A stretch of 64,000 bases of DNA from contig NZ_JAOWKX010000001.1 of assembly GCF_025751585.1 (NCBI RefSeq), forward strand, positions 372,259 to 436,258. Direction: 5' to 3'. Below, piece after piece: positions 17,211 to 25,669 of this stretch. Position numbers and translations under genes: made by a program. The first letter of the stretch is position 1. The number at the start of each line of letters is the position of its first letter. This DNA is from Fluctibacter corallii. GTDB lineage: Bacteria; Pseudomonadota; Gammaproteobacteria; Enterobacterales; Alteromonadaceae. The notes under the pieces are model-generated. The model saw only the letters and a list, made by a program, of their open reading frames with translations, made no database searches and was not told the origin of the DNA.

Positions 17211-17879
17211 ATGAAAAAAAATATAACACTGAGCTTAGTTGGGCTACTCGTTGCAGGTGCGCTTTCAGGTTGTGCATCGACGACATCAAAAGTAGTAGAA
17301 ACCCCCACTGTTGAAAGTTACAACACACACTATACCGGCGTAAAAAGTAAGCTTGCGGTAGGTCAATTTGTCAATCGCTCAAGCTTTCAAAACGGTATCT
17401 TTTCGTCTGGCATTGACCGCTTAGGTAGCCAAGCTAAAACGACGTTAATGAGCCATTTGCAGCAAACTAACCGTTTTAGCATTCTTGATAGAGACAACAT
17501 GGATATGTTGGCGCAAGAAGCGGCGAGAACAGGCGCTAACCAAAATATTGCTGGGGCACGATTCGTCGTCACAGGCGATGTCACTGAATTTGGTCGCAAA
17601 GCCATTGGTGACAAGCAGCTGTTTGGCATTCTTGGGAAAGGTAAATCTCAAATTGCATATGCGAAGGTCACGTTAAACATTGTCGATGTAACGACATCCG
17701 AAGTGGTTTACTCAGTACAGGGTGCGGGAGAGTACAGCCTTTCTGAACGTGAAGTCATTGGTTTTGGTAGCACAGCAAGCTATGACGCAACGTTAAATGG
17801 AAAGGTATTAGATCTGGCCATACGTGAAGTGGTTAACAAACTAGTAAAAGGCATTGAAACAGGAGCTTGGAAAGTATAA
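17211..17879 (+). CDS. CsgG/HfaB family outer-membrane lipoprotein
   Basis: A 222-aa lipoprotein (signal ending LSGC, Cys about residue 21). The mature part matches the CsgG/HfaB family: KLAVGQFVNRSSF, then RFSILDRDNMDMLAQEAA, then GARFVVTGDVTEFG and an IVDVTTSEVVYSVQG strand. CsgG forms an outer-membrane secretion pore for curli; the members paired with DUF4810 and DUF799 lipoproteins are less well understood and may act in envelope assembly. This is the first gene of a three-gene operon, overlapping the next by one base (TAATG). Confidence 0.85.
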   Translation: MKKNITLSLVGLLVAGALSGCASTTSKVVETPTVESYNTHYTGVKSKLAVGQFVNRSSFQNGIFSSGIDRLGSQAKTTLMSHLQQTNRFSILDRDNMDMLAQEAARTGANQNIAGARFVVTGDVTEFGRKAIGDKQLFGILGKGKSQIAYAKVTLNIVDVTTSEVVYSVQGAGEYSLSEREVIGFGSTASYDATLNGKVLDLAIREVVNKLVKGIETGAWKV

Positions 17880-18235
17880 TGCTTAAGTCAACAAAACATC
17901 TATTATGCGCTGCGGCAGCAGTGTTTGTAGTTAGTGGGTGTAAGGTAACTGAGCCGACTTATTACCACGGTAATTTCAACAGTGCAGTCTACAGCTATTT
18001 TAAAGCTGAAGATGTCAGCATTGAAGAGCAGATTTTGCAAGTACAGGAAATTATCCAAACTGCAGAAGTAAAAAGTAAACCCGTAGCACCTGGTGTACAT
18101 GCGCATTTAGGTATGCTGTTTTTTGAAGCTGGCAACGCTGTGCAAGGATTAGAGCATTTCCAAATGGAAAAAACCTTGTTCCCAGAATCAGCTCAATACA
18201 TCGACTTTTTGCTGAAGTCGCTCAAGGAGGTGTAA
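17879..18235 (+). CDS. DUF4810 lipoprotein
   Basis: A 118-aa lipoprotein (lipobox VVSGC). The features YYHGNFNSAVYSYFK and the helical pairs resembling a TPR (HLGMLFFEAGNAVQGLEHF) are those of DUF4810, a family almost always found between a CsgG-like gene and a DUF799 gene. ATG 17879 shares its A with the upstream TAA stop. The protein probably works with the two flanking lipoproteins at the outer membrane; its exact role is unknown. Confidence 0.85.
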   Translation: MLKSTKHLLCAAAAVFVVSGCKVTEPTYYHGNFNSAVYSYFKAEDVSIEEQILQVQEIIQTAEVKSKPVAPGVHAHLGMLFFEAGNAVQGLEHFQMEKTLFPESAQYIDFLLKSLKEV

Positions 18236-18236
18236 T

Positions 18237-18908
18237 ATGCGCTCAATTCAACTTCTACTTATAGCGATTACGGCTTTAGTGCTTACAGGCTGTATGACAA
18301 CCCCAGGTTACGATTACACTGCGTTTAGAAACGCCGATCCACACTCTATTGTGGTGCTTCCACCGATTAACAACACACCAGAAGTGATAGCCCCATATAG
18401 TTTGATGTCTCAGGTTAGCGCTCCTATTGCAGAGTCAGGTTACTATACATTTCCTGTTGCACTAGTAGACCAAACATTTAAGAACAACGGCCTTACTGTT
18501 GCCAATGATATTCATGCCGTACCAACACCAAAGTTACATGAAATTTTTGGTGCAGATGCTGCACTTTACATCACGATTGAAGAATACGGCACAAGCTATG
18601 TTGTCATTTCAAGCGAAACGATCGTAACTGCAAATGCTACCCTCGTTGACTTGCGCACTGGTACTGTGCTTTGGCAGCACAATGCAACCGCATCATCTGC
18701 GGAAACACGCAATAGCAATGGTGGAGGATTAGTCGGTATTTTGGTAGAAGCTGCGCTTAATCAAATTCTAGAAACAGTGATGGACCACGGATTTAACATC
18801 GCAGGTCTAACATCAAACCGCTTACTATCTTCAGAATCCCACAATGGATTGCTGTATGGTCCTCGTTCACCTAAATACGGGCAACCGGCAGTAAGTGAAA
18901 AGAAATAA
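18237..18908 (+). CDS. DUF799 (GNA1162-like) lipoprotein
   Basis: A 223-aa lipoprotein (lipobox VLTGC). It contains PHSIVVLPPINNTPEV, YYTFPVALVDQTFKNNGL and a FGADAALYITIEEYGT strand, typical of the GNA1162/DUF799 family, whose neisserial member is a surface lipoprotein with a TolB/CsgG-like fold. AAGGAGG precedes the ATG, one base after the upstream stop. It completes the CsgG-DUF4810-DUF799 set, and a strong terminator follows. Confidence 0.85.
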   Translation: MRSIQLLLIAITALVLTGCMTTPGYDYTAFRNADPHSIVVLPPINNTPEVIAPYSLMSQVSAPIAESGYYTFPVALVDQTFKNNGLTVANDIHAVPTPKLHEIFGADAALYITIEEYGTSYVVISSETIVTANATLVDLRTGTVLWQHNATASSAETRNSNGGGLVGILVEAALNQILETVMDHGFNIAGLTSNRLLSSESHNGLLYGPRSPKYGQPAVSEKK

Positions 18909-19268
18909 CCTAGGTATGCACTAGCATTTCCTATCAACAAAAGCGGGCTCGTGAAGTGACCCGCTTTTTTTTCAGTGAAATCTACTACCCTACACTTTTC
19001 GTGCAAGATATTGACGTTCGCTACGATATTAATTTTGCTCTCACTCAGTGCCTTAAAAAAATATCAAACCAAATCAACTCATTATCATATTAACTCTGCT
19101 TACATTTGCTAAACGCAATATTTTCACCTTTACTACGTAATAGTCTTTCTCTGCCTTACTGACTGCCCAGCGTCTTTTTAATCAACTGATTTTTAAGACA
19201 ATTTTATAACGATGCAACCAAACCAACCTATCTAGTTCTTTAGGGGTAATCACCACAAGGAGATAGAT
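18909..19268. other. Intergenic region before the RiPP precursor
   Basis: After the terminator at 18939-18972, about 295 bp of AT-rich sequence precede the precursor gene. A TATAAC near 19206 could be a -10 element, but no matching -35 is clear. The last bases carry a strong ribosome-binding site (AAGGAG, 19257-19262). I see no other gene. Confidence 0.5.
18939..18972 (+). terminator. Intrinsic terminator of the CsgG/DUF4810/DUF799 operon
   Basis: AAAAGCGGG (18939-18947) pairs with CCCGCTTTT (18960-18968) around a 12-nt loop, and the T run continues to 18972. It lies 30 bp after the last stop. Confidence 0.9.
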
Positions 19269-20252
19269 GTGACAAATTCAAATGAAGGTAAAGGAAAAGG
19301 CCGCAAAGCTTCGCCCAAACAAACAACATCTCGAACTAAACGACAAACAACCACAACAAAAACGACCGCGAGCAAGAGTAAAGCAAGTAAGTCAACGACT
19401 AAAAATCAAACTGACGATAGCTACAACGCCTTACTCATCGCATTGTCTGATGCTGCGACCGACTATTTACAAGCTCATCCTTCTGCCTCAACGGATGCCT
19501 TCAAAAAAGATCCGTATTCATTCGTAGATAAAGCCATTGCGGGTGGGATAAAAAAAGAGGAGTTAGTAGGGATATTCCTCTCTATGTTGAACAGTATTCA
19601 GTCTATCAACACGATGAATACTCAAATATTGGAGAAAGCAAATATGGAAAACGAAGAATCAAACCCTGAGTCTTCAATGGGAGGGAGTACTGCGGGTACG
19701 GCTGGCACCGGAGGGTGTCTGGGGTCAGTCTGTGGTACAGCAGGTAGTGCGTTCACCGTGGGCACGGCTGGAAGTGCAGGTGCAGCCTCGTCAACACGAC
19801 TCACTGGTGCCACACTTGGAACCGTAGGTTCGATTGCTACCTTAGGCGCTGGCTCAAGCCAGTCAACGGTGGGAGGCGGAACCGCCGCAACGATTGGTTG
19901 TGTTGGCAGTGTCGGCTCAGTGTGTGGCACCGCAGCATCCTTTGCAACAGCGGGTACGGCTGGGTCTGCGGGGGCAGCCACATCAACACCACTTCGCGCT
20001 GGATCTTACAGTGCATCAATGGGCCCTGTTGGCGGCTCAACATGGGGGTCAGCAGCCTCAGCAGGCAGTGTCGGTACGTTTTGCGGTACGGCTGGCTCAG
20101 TAGGCACGGCGGGTACAGCAGGTTCAGGCGGCGCAGCATCAACACCGCTTGGCGGTTCAACCGTTGGTACTGCTGGCAGCGTAGGCTCTGTTGGCTGCTT
20201 CTGTGGATGCGCAGGCACCTTTGCGTGTTCTGGCACGGCAGGCTCTAAATAA
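19269..20252 (+). CDS. Putative TOMM/RiPP precursor with long leader and repetitive Gly/Ser/Thr/Cys core
   Basis: 327 aa. Residues 1-50 are Lys/Thr/Ser-rich and look disordered. Residues 51-125 could fold as helices (SYNALLIALSDAATDYLQAH, IKKEELVGIFLSMLNSI) and may be the part recognised by the maturase. From about residue 137 to the end the composition is almost only Gly, Ser, Thr, Ala, Val and Cys, with nine Cys (150, 155, 211, 219, 272, 310, 312, 314, 320). Three imperfect repeats are at 153-178, 217-242 and 270-294. GTG 19269 is the start because AAGGAG lies six bases upstream and no in-frame ATG is near. Directly downstream lie a terminator, then YcaO and SagB genes. Function as precursor is inferred from context and composition; the family is not one I can name. 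Confidence 0.75.
   Translation: MTNSNEGKGKGRKASPKQTTSRTKRQTTTTKTTASKSKASKSTTKNQTDDSYNALLIALSDAATDYLQAHPSASTDAFKKDPYSFVDKAIAGGIKKEELVGIFLSMLNSIQSINTMNTQILEKANMENEESNPESSMGGSTAGTAGTGGCLGSVCGTAGSAFTVGTAGSAGAASSTRLTGATLGTVGSIATLGAGSSQSTVGGGTAATIGCVGSVGSVCGTAASFATAGTAGSAGAATSTPLRAGSYSASMGPVGGSTWGSAASAGSVGTFCGTAGSVGTAGTAGSGGAASTPLGGSTVGTAGSVGSVGCFCGCAGTFACSGTAGSK
19725..20150 (+). repeat. Three imperfect coding repeats in the precursor core
   Basis: The repeats are at 19725-19802, 19917-19994 and 20076-20150. Each encodes a 25-26-residue unit: a (S/T)-x-C-G-T-A opening, a GTAGS middle and a G-A-A-x-S-T-x-L end. They are spaced by 36 and 27 residues. Every unit carries one Cys at its third residue and several Ser/Thr, the residues a cyclodehydratase could convert to azolines. 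Confidence 0.85.
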
Positions 20253-20263
20253 CCTAACTCAAC

Positions 20264-20298
20264 AGGCCTGCATTGAGTGACAAGTGCAGGCCTTTTTT
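20264..20298 (+). terminator. Intrinsic terminator between precursor and maturation genes
   Basis: AGGCCTGCA (20264-20272) pairs perfectly with TGCAGGCCT (20285-20293) around a 12-nt loop, followed by six T. It lies 12 bp after the precursor stop and 16 bp before the maturase start. It likely lets abundant precursor mRNA form while only read-through transcripts reach the enzymes, a common RiPP arrangement. Confidence 0.9.
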
Positions 20299-20313
20299 AA
20301 GTGAAATGGACGC

Positions 20314-22563
20314 ATGATCTCAATACCAAAATTCAAAGCGAAATACCACATTGAGCACGTAGAAGGTGATGGTATTTTTCTCCTGTCTGAAAACGAACAT
20401 CATGTTCTTGAAGGCGAAAGTTTGCAGTTTATAGTGCCACTTATTAACGGTAAAAATTCATGGGATGATATTTCAAACCAAGTATCCCATGTGCTAAGCA
20501 AAGAAAGTATTCAGCATGGTTTTGACACCCTGCTAAACAACGGCCATGTCGTTGAGCACGACGAATACATGCCAGATGAGTTTGCCCCGTTTTGGAATGA
20601 ACTCGGAAAAAATTCGGTTCAAGTTCAAGAAATGGTGAACAATACCAATATTCATCTTAAAACTGTCGGACAAGTGAATCCATCTCACTTTGTAGACACC
20701 TTAGGCGGCTTTGGTTTTCAGCTCAACAAAGACACCGCGCCGACCTTTATGCTCGTGATTGCCGACGATTATCAATACGACGAACTGGCCCCCATTAATC
20801 AATATTGTTTGGATCATGGCATTCCTTGGCTCTGCGTTAAGCCTTCGGGGTTGAATCCACTTATTGGCCCATTATTTGTGCCTGGACGCACCGCTTGCTG
20901 GCGCTGCATGGAAAACCGTATCAAGCACAATCGCGAAGTGGAAAGTTATATTCAAGCCAAAACCAATGCGCAAACCCCGTTGCCCTTAACCCGCTCAAGA
21001 ATCAACATGACCGAGATGCAGGTCGCTTCAATGGCTACCATGCAGCTTGTCAAATGGCTTGCTCACGGCTACAACCCAGAGTTGGAGTCCAGAATCGTGA
21101 GCTTGGACATTTTCTCATTGCAGCAACATGGGCACTATCTGGTGCGCCGACCTCAGTGCAGCGCGTGTGGCGATCCACGTTCCGCACATGTTGCGGGAAA
21201 ACCCTTTTATTTAGAAAGTCAGATTACACTGCCTGAATCTGACAATGGTAGCCGACTTGAATCACCTGAAGCCACATTTAACCGATATGCACATCATATC
21301 AGCGAGTTGACAGGCATTGTTAAAGGTATTTTTCCTGCTCATGGCATTGGAGAGGGCATTCTTCATGTGTACTCTGCGGGCCATAACTTTGCATTGAAAA
21401 ACGACAGTTTGTTCTTTCTAAAAGATGGGTTGAGATCAAACAGTTCAGGTAAAGGACGCTCACCGGAACAGGCGCGTACCAGTGCACTGTGTGAAGCAAT
21501 TGAGCGTTTTTCAGGATTGTTTCGTGGCGAGGAGGAGGTGATAACCAGCTCGTTTGAAGCGCTAAAAGACAACGCCGTTGATCCCCGCACCTTTATGTTG
21601 TTTAGCGAATCTCAATACAAGGAAAGGGAACAGTGGCTCAGCAAAGGAAGCCGTTTTCAAATTGTACCGCTGCCTTTCGATGAAAAAGCAGAAATCAGCT
21701 GGTCACCCGTATGGTCTTGGACGGACCAAACGGTTAAATATATGCCAACTTGCAACCTCTACTATGGTTATCAAGACTCAGACGCTACCTTTTTTGGCTG
21801 GGGAGACTCTAACGGTAATGCCGCTGGCAGCAGCAAACAAGACGCGCTGCTTCAAGGATTCTTAGAATTGGTAGAACGAGATGCCGTGGCGATTTGGTGG
21901 TACAACCGCTTGACGCGCCCGCAAGTAGACTTAGATGCGCTGAACGACCCCTATTACGCGCAATTAAACACATTTTATCAGGCTCAAAACCGTGAGTTTT
22001 GGGTGTTAGATCTCACTACCGACCTCGGTATTCCCGCCTACGCAGCCATAAACCGCCGAATCAATCATAACACCGAAGACATTATTATGGGGTTTGGTGC
22101 CCATTTAAATCCCAAGATAGCGATTAACCGCGCGATTACAGAAATGAATCAGTTCATGCCTGCGGTATTGAATACCCACGAAGATGGCACTACCCAGTAT
22201 ACTTTCTACGACAGAGACGCTATCGAATGGTGGACCACTGCCACCCTTGAAAACCAACCCTATTTAAAACCTGCTGCCAAAAAAGCACCGCTGCCGAAAG
22301 CGCTTATTGATGACTCCCTCGACATCAAACTTAAGCTTGAAGCCTGTTTTGATATTGTTGAGAAGCTAGGACATGAAGTGTTAATTCTCGACCAAACTCG
22401 ACCCGATGTCGGCTTGCCTGTGGTCAAGGTGATCGTGCCGGGATTACGCCATTTTTGGGCGCGCTTTGCCCCAGGCCGCTTATACGATGTCCCTGTAAAA
22501 ATGAAGTGGCGTAAGTCAGCAACTGACGAAAAAGATCTCAATCCGATCCCCATGTTTTTATAA
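20314..22563 (+). CDS. Fused TOMM leader-binding / YcaO cyclodehydratase
   Basis: 749 aa in two parts. Residues ~1-290 form the E1-like/RRE-type partner that binds the leader, with a probable zinc site from two Cys pairs (ACWRC, Cys-195/198; QCSAC, Cys-282/285). Residues ~310-749 form the YcaO domain, which uses ATP to activate the backbone amide so that Cys, Ser or Thr side chains cyclise to thiazolines or oxazolines. YcaO motifs are SSGKGRSPEQA, ALCEAIER (Glu-394/397) and GFLELVERDAV (Glu-518/521). The C-terminus ends PIPMF, a short version of the Pro-rich tail of azoline-forming YcaOs. The start has only a weak ribosome-binding site, in keeping with low expression relative to the precursor. 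Confidence 0.9.
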   Translation: MISIPKFKAKYHIEHVEGDGIFLLSENEHHVLEGESLQFIVPLINGKNSWDDISNQVSHVLSKESIQHGFDTLLNNGHVVEHDEYMPDEFAPFWNELGKNSVQVQEMVNNTNIHLKTVGQVNPSHFVDTLGGFGFQLNKDTAPTFMLVIADDYQYDELAPINQYCLDHGIPWLCVKPSGLNPLIGPLFVPGRTACWRCMENRIKHNREVESYIQAKTNAQTPLPLTRSRINMTEMQVASMATMQLVKWLAHGYNPELESRIVSLDIFSLQQHGHYLVRRPQCSACGDPRSAHVAGKPFYLESQITLPESDNGSRLESPEATFNRYAHHISELTGIVKGIFPAHGIGEGILHVYSAGHNFALKNDSLFFLKDGLRSNSSGKGRSPEQARTSALCEAIERFSGLFRGEEEVITSSFEALKDNAVDPRTFMLFSESQYKEREQWLSKGSRFQIVPLPFDEKAEISWSPVWSWTDQTVKYMPTCNLYYGYQDSDATFFGWGDSNGNAAGSSKQDALLQGFLELVERDAVAIWWYNRLTRPQVDLDALNDPYYAQLNTFYQAQNREFWVLDLTTDLGIPAYAAINRRINHNTEDIIMGFGAHLNPKIAINRAITEMNQFMPAVLNTHEDGTTQYTFYDRDAIEWWTTATLENQPYLKPAAKKAPLPKALIDDSLDIKLKLEACFDIVEKLGHEVLILDQTRPDVGLPVVKVIVPGLRHFWARFAPGRLYDVPVKMKWRKSATDEKDLNPIPMFL

Positions 22564-22577
22564 AAGGAACACCGCAA

Positions 22578-23942
22578 ATGGACACCGACATTAAAGCCGT
22601 ATTCCGACACCATGTCGATGAACAGGCCGCTCGGCATTTTATTCAGTCGACGGCATTATTGGCCCCCAACAAGATCGAGCATCTTGTGGGTAAACTCACC
22701 AACGGTGGTGCGCCGATTGAACCGAGCAAACCGAATGACACCCACATTGACACAGAAAGCCGCGTTCTGAGTCAGTTGTCACAAAATGGGTTTATAGAGC
22801 TAAAAATTGCCGCGGATTCTCCGCCGCTAACATTATGCCCGTCGAGCGAAGCGTTTTCTTTGCACGACAACATCGATCTGTCAGCAAAAACATGGAGCGT
22901 GTCTCGGTTTACCTATATGCATCAGCAGGAAGGTAAAATGATTCTGCGTAGCGCACAGGCCCATTGCTACCTTGAAGTAAACTCGCCAGAACTCATGGCA
23001 CTGTTGTTTCAGTTTACTCAACCCATAGACAAAACTAAGCTAAATTACCCTGATGCGCTTAAAGCCTACCAATCAGACATATTTTTCATGTTAGTCAAAG
23101 CCAAGGTGATTCACCCTCACACCGATGATGATTCGCACGCAACACCAGAAAATACGGTTGAACAGCAATGGGACTTTCATGATCTGGTCTTTCATACGTC
23201 AAGCCGAGTCGGACGCTCGGATAAACCCATAGGCGGCACATATCGATTCAAAGGAAAACTCGCCCCTCAACCACCGGTTAAGTCGCACACATGGACAGAC
23301 GACGTCGTGCATTTACCTTGGGCTGATGTGGCTTCGCTTTGTTACACAGATATGCCCTTAACGCAGGCATTAGAAACCCGCAAATCCACGCGTACCCATA
23401 GCATTATTCCCCTTACTCTTCAGCAACTGGGGGAGTTTTTATTTCGCACAGCCAGAAATCGTCACTATTACGACAGCGATGGCTTTGGTCAGTTTACCAG
23501 CCGTCCATACCCCAGTGGCGGAGCCAGTTATGAGCTTGAAATTTACGTGACCATCAACGCCTGCACGGGCATAAAGCGTGGATTTTATTATTACGACCCA
23601 CACCATCATGCCTTGTGTTTGGTGAAGTCCCCATGTAACGAAATGGAAATGCTATTGCACGATGCTTACGTTGCCACCGCATTGCAATGCCGGCCGCAAA
23701 TTTTATTCACATTCGCTAGCCGTTTTAATCGCGTGAACTGGAAATATCAAGGTATGGCTTACGCCACCCAGCTTAAAAATGTGGGGGTGTTATATCAAAC
23801 CATGTATCTGGTAGCGACGGCCATGAACATCGGCGCATGTGGATTAGGTACAGGCAACGCTGAGCGTTTCAGGCAGTTAACGCAACTCGACTATATGGAA
23901 GAAGGCTCGATCGGCGAATTCATGCTGGGTAGACCCCTGTAA
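22578..23942 (+). CDS. SagB-type FMN-dependent azoline dehydrogenase
   Basis: 454 aa. The C-terminal ~200 residues are a nitroreductase-fold SagB domain: ETRKSTR near 266-272, SRPYPSGGASYELEIYV near 308-324, and later YQGMAYATQLKNVGVLYQ and NIGACGLG. The N-terminal ~240 residues are a less conserved extension with a winged-helix-like look, as in other SagB-type proteins. It should oxidise azolines made by the upstream YcaO enzyme to aromatic thiazoles/oxazoles using FMN. It starts 14 bp after the cyclodehydratase with AAAGGA upstream and is clearly in the same operon. Confidence 0.9.
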   Translation: MDTDIKAVFRHHVDEQAARHFIQSTALLAPNKIEHLVGKLTNGGAPIEPSKPNDTHIDTESRVLSQLSQNGFIELKIAADSPPLTLCPSSEAFSLHDNIDLSAKTWSVSRFTYMHQQEGKMILRSAQAHCYLEVNSPELMALLFQFTQPIDKTKLNYPDALKAYQSDIFFMLVKAKVIHPHTDDDSHATPENTVEQQWDFHDLVFHTSSRVGRSDKPIGGTYRFKGKLAPQPPVKSHTWTDDVVHLPWADVASLCYTDMPLTQALETRKSTRTHSIIPLTLQQLGEFLFRTARNRHYYDSDGFGQFTSRPYPSGGASYELEIYVTINACTGIKRGFYYYDPHHHALCLVKSPCNEMEMLLHDAYVATALQCRPQILFTFASRFNRVNWKYQGMAYATQLKNVGVLYQTMYLVATAMNIGACGLGTGNAERFRQLTQLDYMEEGSIGEFMLGRPL

Positions 23943-23976
23943 AACGCACGGTGCAAAATTCTTTTTAGGTAAAACT

Positions 23977-25593
23977 ATGAACGTGAACGACCAAGACAAC
24001 ACAGACTACTATGCCATCGGGCCGTATCTGTCGACCATTCGAGGCCTCGACCTTCCTACGACTGCCGAGCATCGACAGTACATCATCAATCAATTGCTCA
24101 TTGCCATTAAAGACTATTACGTTCATTTACCGATAAAGCGCGCAGCATTTACTATCGATCCGGTGCAAGAACTGACGTTACTGCTGAACAAGCAAGACAG
24201 CGATTATGAGGGGCTGTCCTTTTTTCAGCAATTGCTCAGCATTATCAATCGTCTTCGGGATCGCCACACAGTGATCACGCTGCCATTACCTTGGAAAAAT
24301 CTGGTAGCTTACATTCCTATCTTGATTGAGCATTACATGGACGGAGCCTCTCCCAAGTACATCATTTCGAAAAAGCTATACGGCTATAAAAACGATGCAC
24401 TTGAACCTGGCACAACGCTCACCCATTGGAATGGTGTTCCAATAGATAGTTATCTGGCTCGTAATCTAGCATCGACCTCGCAAGGCAGTAATATATTTGC
24501 AGCCAAAGAATTAGCGCTTGCTAACCTCACGATTCGCCCGCTCGCATACAGCATTCCACCCGATGAAGATTGGGTTACGCTGTCTTGCATCACGCCCTCT
24601 GGCAAACCACAAACATGGGTCTTTCCTTGGAAATACTTTGCTCAGCCCATTCAAACTGATACCAGCAACCAAAGCACAAAAGGGCAAGCACATGCGCTAA
24701 CCAACGGTTTAGATTCACGCATGCTGCACGTGAATAAGTGCAAACGAAACTTCTTTCAACGTAAAGACAGCCCCCTTAAAAAAGCGGATCTTTACCAAGA
24801 TCTCACACCTGTAGATGACTACTTACTTTACGGCACCCTTACAACGGCATCTGGCAAGGTGGGTTACCTGCGCTTCTATTCGTTTGAAGTGGGTAACTTG
24901 TCGGCCTTTATCAGAAAAATAGTCAGTGTTTTAAAACAACTCCCCCAAGATCGCCTGATCGTAGATATTCGTGGCAATCCTGGCGGGCTCATTCCAGCCG
25001 GAGAAAGCCTTGCGCAATTGCTTTGCCAACACCCAATCAGCACTTCGCCCGTGGCATTTCGCAATACATCGTCTACCGCCAAATTAGGCAAGTTAAACGG
25101 GTTTACATTATGGGAACGCTCTTTGGATTTAGCCAATGTCACTGGCGAGGTGTTTTCACAGCACTTTTCACTCACCGATGTAGCCTCTCTCACCGACTAC
25201 CGTTATCCCGGTAAAACGGCACTGATCATTGATGCCCTTTGCTATAGTACCTGCGATTTTTTGTCGGCAGATTTCAAAGACAACAAGATTGGCCCGATTG
25301 TCGGTACTAGTGGTAGAACAGGTGCAGGCGGAGCAAACGTTTGGCCTTTCGACACCTTAGTGCAGTTTGCCATGCAAGCTGGCGATTCTCGGCTTGCTCC
25401 CTTACCGTTTGGCATGGGACTCAACATTGCGATGCGCCGCTCCATTCGTACCGAACAAAGTGCAGGCCTGCCCGTAGAAGATTTAGGGGTTGAACCAGAT
25501 TACATACATCATCTTACCTATGATGATCTGCTTTATCGCAACGTAGATTTATTAAACTTTACGGCAGATTTATTGAAGCAGTCTTCGCCGTAA
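23977..25593 (+). CDS. S41-family peptidase without signal peptide, in RiPP operon
   Basis: 538 aa. The C-terminal half has the S41 (C-terminal processing protease) layout: KVGYLRFYSF, RLIVDIRGNPGG, then KTALIIDALCYSTCDFLSADFKD with the likely catalytic Ser in CYST, then VGTSGRTGAGG. The usual downstream Lys partner is not obvious to me. No signal peptide or TM segment is seen, so it is cytoplasmic, whereas most S41 enzymes are exported. Its place 34 bp after the SagB gene suggests removal of the leader or cutting of the repeated core of the precursor (inference). A terminator follows the stop. Confidence 0.8.
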   Translation: MNVNDQDNTDYYAIGPYLSTIRGLDLPTTAEHRQYIINQLLIAIKDYYVHLPIKRAAFTIDPVQELTLLLNKQDSDYEGLSFFQQLLSIINRLRDRHTVITLPLPWKNLVAYIPILIEHYMDGASPKYIISKKLYGYKNDALEPGTTLTHWNGVPIDSYLARNLASTSQGSNIFAAKELALANLTIRPLAYSIPPDEDWVTLSCITPSGKPQTWVFPWKYFAQPIQTDTSNQSTKGQAHALTNGLDSRMLHVNKCKRNFFQRKDSPLKKADLYQDLTPVDDYLLYGTLTTASGKVGYLRFYSFEVGNLSAFIRKIVSVLKQLPQDRLIVDIRGNPGGLIPAGESLAQLLCQHPISTSPVAFRNTSSTAKLGKLNGFTLWERSLDLANVTGEVFSQHFSLTDVASLTDYRYPGKTALIIDALCYSTCDFLSADFKDNKIGPIVGTSGRTGAGGANVWPFDTLVQFAMQAGDSRLAPLPFGMGLNIAMRRSIRTEQSAGLPVEDLGVEPDYIHHLTYDDLLYRNVDLLNFTADLLKQSSP

Positions 25594-25616
25594 GCACAGC
25601 GAGGCTTAAAGTTAGT

Positions 25617-25655
25617 GCGATAGGTCAAACCAAATCTAAACCTATCGCTCATTTT
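25617..25655 (+). terminator. Hairpin terminator at the end of the RiPP operon
   Basis: GCGATAGGT (25617-25625) pairs perfectly with ACCTATCGC (25640-25648) around a 14-nt loop, followed by TCATTTTCC. It lies between the convergent S41 and GNAT genes and may serve both strands. Confidence 0.65.
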
Positions 25656-25669
25656 CCTAACGGATTACC

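Noticed and set aside
19622-20236. Antisense open frames rich in Pro/Ala/Val across the precursor core
   Set aside because: They are complements of the Gly/Ser/Thr/Ala repeat codons, have no ribosome-binding site or signal, and their composition is forced by the sense strand.
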